Source of the DNA: Longimicrobium sp.
Lineage (GTDB): Bacteria > Gemmatimonadota > Gemmatimonadetes > Longimicrobiales > Longimicrobiaceae
Length of the DNA: 8,598 bases
Assembly (NCBI GenBank): GCA_030446945.1
Contig: JAUJMI010000136.1
Location: 1 to 8,598, forward strand
Reading direction: 5' to 3'
This document shows, one piece after another, positions 5,770 through 8,598 of this stretch. Both the position numbers and the translations under genes were made by a program. Positions within the stretch are counted from its first letter, which is position 1, and each line of letters begins with the position of its first letter. The notes under the pieces were generated by a model that saw nothing but the letters and a program-made list of their open reading frames with translations, was not told where the DNA came from and made no database searches.

Positions 5770-6063
5770 ATGTCGCGAGCGTTTGTAAAGGAAGATGCGG
5801 GGGATGCGGTACCTGGCCGCTTCATGCTGCCGCCGCGCGACGACCCCGGGTTCGACGCGGCCGCGGCGCGGGCGCTGCTGGAGGCGGCGCGCGACGCAAA
5901 CACCCCCAGCGCGGAGGCCGCGACGGGGTATCGCTGGGGCGAGCCGAAGCTGCACCGCCACGTCCGCCGCCTCCTCCGCGAGGCCGAGGCGCTCCCCGAG
6001 CAGGAACAGGACCGGCGCTACGTGCGCGTGGCGCGGCGCTTCCTGGGTCCGGCGGCGCAGTAG
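5770..6063 (+). CDS. Hypothetical 97-residue protein with MSRAFVKED start
   Basis: A 97-residue soluble protein without signal peptide, membrane segment or catalytic motif. It begins MSRAFVKEDAGD, which recalls the first residues of some GreA/GreB-like elongation-factor-family proteins (MSKAFVKE or MSRGFVKEDD type), but no Gre coiled coil or C-terminal domain follows. After a PPRDDPG linker comes a predicted helix (AAAARALLEAARDA), then ATGYRWGEPKL (51-61) and a strongly charged helical C-terminus (HRHVRRLLREAEALPEQEQ and RRYVRVARRFL). The ATG has a good purine tract (GGAGAGAGG) a few bases upstream, which fixes the start; longer in-frame extensions run through the repeat region. It converges on the winged-helix-like gene across three bases. 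A role with RNA polymerase or nucleic acid is speculation from the N-terminus and the charge. Confidence 0.72.
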   Translation: MSRAFVKEDAGDAVPGRFMLPPRDDPGFDAAAARALLEAARDANTPSAEAATGYRWGEPKLHRHVRRLLREAEALPEQEQDRRYVRVARRFLGPAAQ

Positions 6064-6066
6064 CGG

Positions 6067-6366
6067 TTAGCCGGCGTCGAGGGCGCGCAGGTGCTCGATC
6101 CCTTCGGGGAGGATGTGGACGCGCGGGCCGTGAGGAGGCTCCAGCCGGCCGCCGCCGCCACGCTGGATCAGCCCGGCATGGCGAAGCTCGTCGATTATGG
6201 CGAGCGCCGCCTCGTACGGCAGGCCCAGCTCGTCGCCGAGGATCCCCACCGGCACCCAGCGGTGGGGATCCTCCTGCGAGACCTCGGCGATGCGCCGCAA
6301 GAAGGCGTTGCGCCGCAGCTCGGATACCGTGCTCTGCACGTCGGACCTCTCGGCCATCTCCGACAT
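6067..6366 (-). CDS. Small winged-helix-like DNA-binding protein
   Basis: A 99-residue protein built like a minimal winged helix-turn-helix. The helix ELRRNAFLRRIAEVSQ (16-31) is followed by a segment with GILGDELGLPYEAALAIIDELRHAGLIQR (41-69). There GDELGLPYEAALAIIDEL reads as the helix-turn-helix pair, and GLIQR...RVHILPEGIEHLRAL as the wing and last helix. This pattern occurs in many small bacterial regulators and ligand-free HTH proteins; I cannot name the family. The open frame extends further upstream, but the ATG at 6366 has GGGAG seven bases before it and begins a sensible protein. A second ATG at 6357 is possible. It is divergent from the GGDEF-EAL gene across 191 bases, so it could regulate that gene or itself; this is position-based inference. 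A perfect 14-bp inverted repeat lies inside its coding sequence. Confidence 0.75.
   Translation of the reverse strand: MSEMAERSDVQSTVSELRRNAFLRRIAEVSQEDPHRWVPVGILGDELGLPYEAALAIIDELRHAGLIQRGGGGRLEPPHGPRVHILPEGIEHLRALDAG
6238..6273. repeat. Perfect 14-bp inverted repeat inside the winged-helix-like gene
   Basis: GAGGATCCCCACCG (6238-6251) and CGGTGGGGATCCTC (6260-6273) are exact complements separated by an 8-base loop. It lies wholly within the coding sequence, encoding EDPHRWVPVGIL on the minus strand. It would form a very stable hairpin in the transcript of either strand. Confidence 0.8.
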
Positions 6367-6557
6367 TTCGCCGCTCCCGGTGGACGTTTGGAAAACAACC
6401 CGAGTGGGCAATCCGCATGCCCGGAGTGCGCCCGCCGCGGAACGGGCGTGAACCGTGCGGAAGAAACCTCGCAGGGTCTCGCCGCGGCGGCCCGGGAGGA
6501 ATCCACCTGTAACGGAACGATGCGGCACCACGACGCTCCCCGCGGCGGCCCCGGCCG
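6367..6557. promoter_or_regulatory. Divergent intergenic region upstream of the winged-helix-like and GGDEF-EAL genes
   Basis: This 191-base gap must hold the promoters of both divergent genes, but I cannot assign confident -35/-10 boxes. It contains a good Shine-Dalgarno-like GGGAGG at 6494-6499 with no usable start at the right distance. It also contains a 13-codon mini-ORF, ATG at 6520 to TGA at 6559-6561, whose stop overlaps the GGDEF-EAL ATG (ATGA). The GGDEF-EAL start itself has no visible ribosome binding site, so coupling through the mini-ORF is possible. Confidence 0.35.
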
Positions 6558-8351
6558 ATGAAAACGCCCACCGCCCCTCGCTCGCCCGACACCGACGAGC
6601 TGCTGCGCACCCTGCAGCAGCGCGAGGAGTGGTTCCGTGCCGTCTTCGAGGGCTCCGCCATGGGGATCGCCGTGGTGGACATGACGGGGCGCTTCATCGA
6701 CGCCAACGCAGCCTTCCTGCGCATGGTGGGGCGCACCGCGGAGGAGATGAGGGAGGTCCCCTTCGCGTCGCTGGACCACGCGGACGACCAGGAGCGCGAC
6801 AGCCTCCTCTTCCGCCGGCTGGTGGCGGGCGAGCTGGCCCACTACCAGCTCGAGAAGCGCTACGTCCGAAAGGATGGCACCGAGCTGACCGTGCGCCTGA
6901 CCGCGTCCGTGGTGCGCGACGCGGACGGGAAGCCGCGCTTCTGCGTGGCGATGGTGGACGACGTCACCCAGCGCACCCGCGCCGAGGCCGAGCGTGAGCT
7001 GCTGGAGGAGCGCCTACGCCACCTGGCGCTGCACGACCCGCTGACCGGCCTACCCAACCGGGTGCTCCTGGCCGAGCGCATGCGCGAGGCGTCGCAGGCG
7101 CCGGAGGGGGAGCCGGGGAAGTGCGCGGTCCTCTTTCTGGACCTAGACCGCTTCAAGAACGTAAACGACTCGCTGGGGCACGGCGCCGGCGACGAGCTCC
7201 TGCGCCAGGTCTCCGCCCGCCTGGCCGCCTGCGCGCGGCCTGGCGACACCGTGGCGCGCTTCGGCGGCGACGAGTTCATCCTCTTCCTCCCCCGCGTCTC
7301 AGGGAAGGAGGAAGCGCTCACCGTGGCGGGACAGGTGCGCGACGTACTCGCCGCGCCCCTCGAGCTTGGGAGCTACCGCACCTACACCTCGGCCAGCATC
7401 GGCGTGGCGTTGGGGGAGTGTCCGGGGGAGTCACCGGACGAGCTGCTGCGGAACGCCGACATGGCGATGTACCACGCCAAGGCGGGGACCAGCGGCACCC
7501 ACCTGGCCGTCTTCGACGCGTCGATGCACCGGGCCGTCGTCGAGCGCCTGCGCCTGGAGACAGACCTGCGCGCCGCGCTGGAGCGTGGGGAGCTGCGCCT
7601 CTACTTCCAGCCCATCGTGTCGCTGGATACGGGCACCGTGGTGGGCGCGGAGGCGCTGGCCCGCTGGGAGCACCCGGTGCACGGGCCGGTGCCGCCCGAC
7701 CGCTTCATCCTGCTGGCCGAGGACACGGGGCTGATCGGCGCGCTGGGTGCGTGGGTGCTGGACGAGGCCGCGCGGCAGATCGCGTGGTGGCGCTCCGAGC
7801 TTCCCGAGGCGGCGGGGCTGGAGGTGAGCGTGAACCTGTCGGCGCGCCAGCTCCGCGAGCCGGGGCTGGTGGACGCCGTGGCCGCCACCCTCCGCGAGCA
7901 CCACCTGCCGCCCGGCGCCCTCAAGCTGGAGCTTACCGAGAGCTCGCTGGTGCAGGACCCCGCCGCCGCCGCCGTGGTGCTGCGCGCCCTCAAGAAGCGC
8001 GAGGTGCAGGTGTACCTGGACGACTTCGGCACGGGCTACTCGTCGCTGAGCTCGCTCCACCGCCTCCCGCTGGATGCCCTCAAGATCGACCGCTCATTCG
8101 TGGCGGGGCTGGACGGCGGCACCACCGGCGCGCACAAGGGCGCCGAGATCGTGCGCACCATCGTCGCGCTCGCCCGCAGCCTGGGCGTGCGCGTGGTAGC
8201 CGAGGGCGTCGAAACCCGCGAGCAGCTCGCAGCGCTGCATGACCTGGGATGCGACTTCGCGCAGGGCTACCTGATCGGCCGCCCCGTCCCCGCCGACGAG
8301 TTCGCCCAGGCGTTCCTGCAGGGGCAGGGGGAAAGCGAGCTGGTGGGGTGA
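6558..8351 (+). CDS. PAS-GGDEF-EAL cyclic-di-GMP signalling protein
   Basis: A 597-residue cytoplasmic protein that can make and break the second messenger cyclic di-GMP, controlling motility or biofilm-type behaviour in other bacteria. A PAS sensor occupies about 22-140 (FRAVFEGSAMGIAVVD ... VDDVTQRTRAEAE) and leads by a short helix into GGDEF (about 150-320). The diguanylate cyclase signature GGDEF is intact at 236-240, with the product-inhibition I-site RPGD at 227-230, exactly five residues before it. LDLDRFKNVNDSLGH (194-208) is also standard. The EAL domain (about 330-590) has EALARW (365-370), NLSARQL (426-432), ELTES (458-462), DDFGTG (488-493), KIDRSF (509-514), AEGVE (548-552) and QGYLIGRP (569-576), so phosphodiesterase residues appear complete. 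There is no membrane segment; the PAS ligand is unknown. The start ATG lacks a Shine-Dalgarno. Which activity dominates cannot be told from the sequence. Confidence 0.96.
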   Translation: MKTPTAPRSPDTDELLRTLQQREEWFRAVFEGSAMGIAVVDMTGRFIDANAAFLRMVGRTAEEMREVPFASLDHADDQERDSLLFRRLVAGELAHYQLEKRYVRKDGTELTVRLTASVVRDADGKPRFCVAMVDDVTQRTRAEAERELLEERLRHLALHDPLTGLPNRVLLAERMREASQAPEGEPGKCAVLFLDLDRFKNVNDSLGHGAGDELLRQVSARLAACARPGDTVARFGGDEFILFLPRVSGKEEALTVAGQVRDVLAAPLELGSYRTYTSASIGVALGECPGESPDELLRNADMAMYHAKAGTSGTHLAVFDASMHRAVVERLRLETDLRAALERGELRLYFQPIVSLDTGTVVGAEALARWEHPVHGPVPPDRFILLAEDTGLIGALGAWVLDEAARQIAWWRSELPEAAGLEVSVNLSARQLREPGLVDAVAATLREHHLPPGALKLELTESSLVQDPAAAAVVLRALKKREVQVYLDDFGTGYSSLSSLHRLPLDALKIDRSFVAGLDGGTTGAHKGAEIVRTIVALARSLGVRVVAEGVETREQLAALHDLGCDFAQGYLIGRPVPADEFAQAFLQGQGESELVG

Positions 8352-8562
8352 GCGAAGCAAACTCCGCCATCCAGGAGCGAATGTGGCAATTTTGCACCTG
8401 GACTTTAAGAAGGTCCGTGTTCTTGAACGATCGAGGGAGCGCAGACACCTCCGTGCACCCGAACGCCACCTCGCACGCTCTGTCTGCGCCCGCATCGATA
8501 AGCGTTCACGGGGCAGATTCGGGCCGCTGACATTGGCGCGGCACGGGTAGATACGCAGCTCG
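8352..8562. other. Gene-free tail with candidate terminator hairpins
   Basis: I see no gene in this 211-base stretch after the GGDEF-EAL stop. An imperfect hairpin at 8371-8400 (CCAG ... GCAATTTTGC ... CTGG) is followed by GGACTTT-AAG-AAGGTCC at 8400-8416, a 7-bp stem with one G:U pair and no strong T-run. It might end transcription of the GGDEF-EAL gene. Local AT content is higher than in the neighbouring genes. Confidence 0.35.
8527..8553 (+). promoter_or_regulatory. Possible sigma-70-type promoter
   Basis: CTGACA (8527-8532) matches TTGACA at five of six positions. TAGATA (8548-8553) is a partial -10 match, with a 15-base spacer that is shorter than ideal. It lies just ahead of an ATG at 8563. 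A transcript from here would have almost no leader. Weak evidence. Confidence 0.22.
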
Positions 8563-8598
8563 ATGAGCGGTGATCCGGCGCGGTTCTGGACGATTACC
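8563..8598 (+). CDS. Possible start of a gene cut by the right edge
   Basis: ATG at 8563 opens a frame of 12 codons (MSGDPARFWTIT) that runs off the window. There is no clear Shine-Dalgarno, but the possible promoter at 8527-8553 is close upstream. Too short to identify; it could be chance. Confidence 0.3.
   Translation, partial: MSGDPARFWTIT

Noticed and set aside
4540..5961. Minus-strand 473-codon open frame across the secreted protein and methyltransferase
   Set aside because: Lies antisense to a methyltransferase with clear SAM motifs and crosses the repeat region; no recognisable domain.
7121..8242. Plus-strand 373-codon open frame inside the GGDEF-EAL gene
   Set aside because: Frame-shifted shadow of the GGDEF-EAL coding sequence, extremely Arg/Gly/Ala/Pro-rich.

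Overview
The window is a very GC-rich bacterial chromosome segment. Codon third positions are strongly G/C biased, GTG starts occur, and two gene pairs overlap by the 4-base GTGA. The protein families and the short palindromic intergenic repeats fit a soil-type high-GC lineage. From memory of similar sequences my best guess is Gemmatimonadota (Longimicrobium-like), but no marker gene settles this. I see no plasmid, phage or transposase gene, no CRISPR array, and no tRNA or rRNA.

Layout. (1) 1-212 is the 3' end of an unidentified gene running in from the left. (2) 213-328 is a short gap with a strong hairpin. (3) 329-2548, minus strand, holds a probable two-gene operon: an NRDE/TANGO2-family protein followed by a succinate-semialdehyde-type aldehyde dehydrogenase. 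(4) 2549-2697 is a divergent promoter region with an unusual AT-rich inverted repeat around GC palindromes. (5) 2698-4397, plus strand, holds an alpha/beta hydrolase that overlaps a purple-acid-phosphatase-like lipoprotein phosphoesterase by four bases. (6) 4398-4642 is gene-free and packed with five short hairpins of REP-like type. (7) 4643-5610, plus strand, holds a small secreted protein of unknown function that overlaps a SAM-dependent methyltransferase by four bases. (8) 5611-5769 carries an imperfect inverted repeat of the CACAGAG type. (9) 5770-6063 is a 97-residue hypothetical protein, convergent with a small winged-helix-like protein (6067-6366, minus) across only 3 bases. (10) 6558-8351, plus strand, is a complete PAS-GGDEF-EAL cyclic-di-GMP enzyme. 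(11) 8352-8562 has hairpins but no gene, and 8563 to the end may be the first codons of another gene.

The genes do not form one recognisable pathway. They look like small independent housekeeping or metabolic units plus one signalling enzyme. I did not find a convincing new defence, mobile or biosynthetic system. The most interesting signals are non-coding or marginal. One is a dispersed 19-base repeat (CTCACACAGAGCCACAGAG-like) present at least four times, in two cases just upstream of a start codon. Others are a perfect 14-bp inverted repeat inside the winged-helix-like gene, a dense REP-like hairpin cluster, and a small orphan protein whose first residues resemble the N-terminus of some Gre-factor-like proteins.
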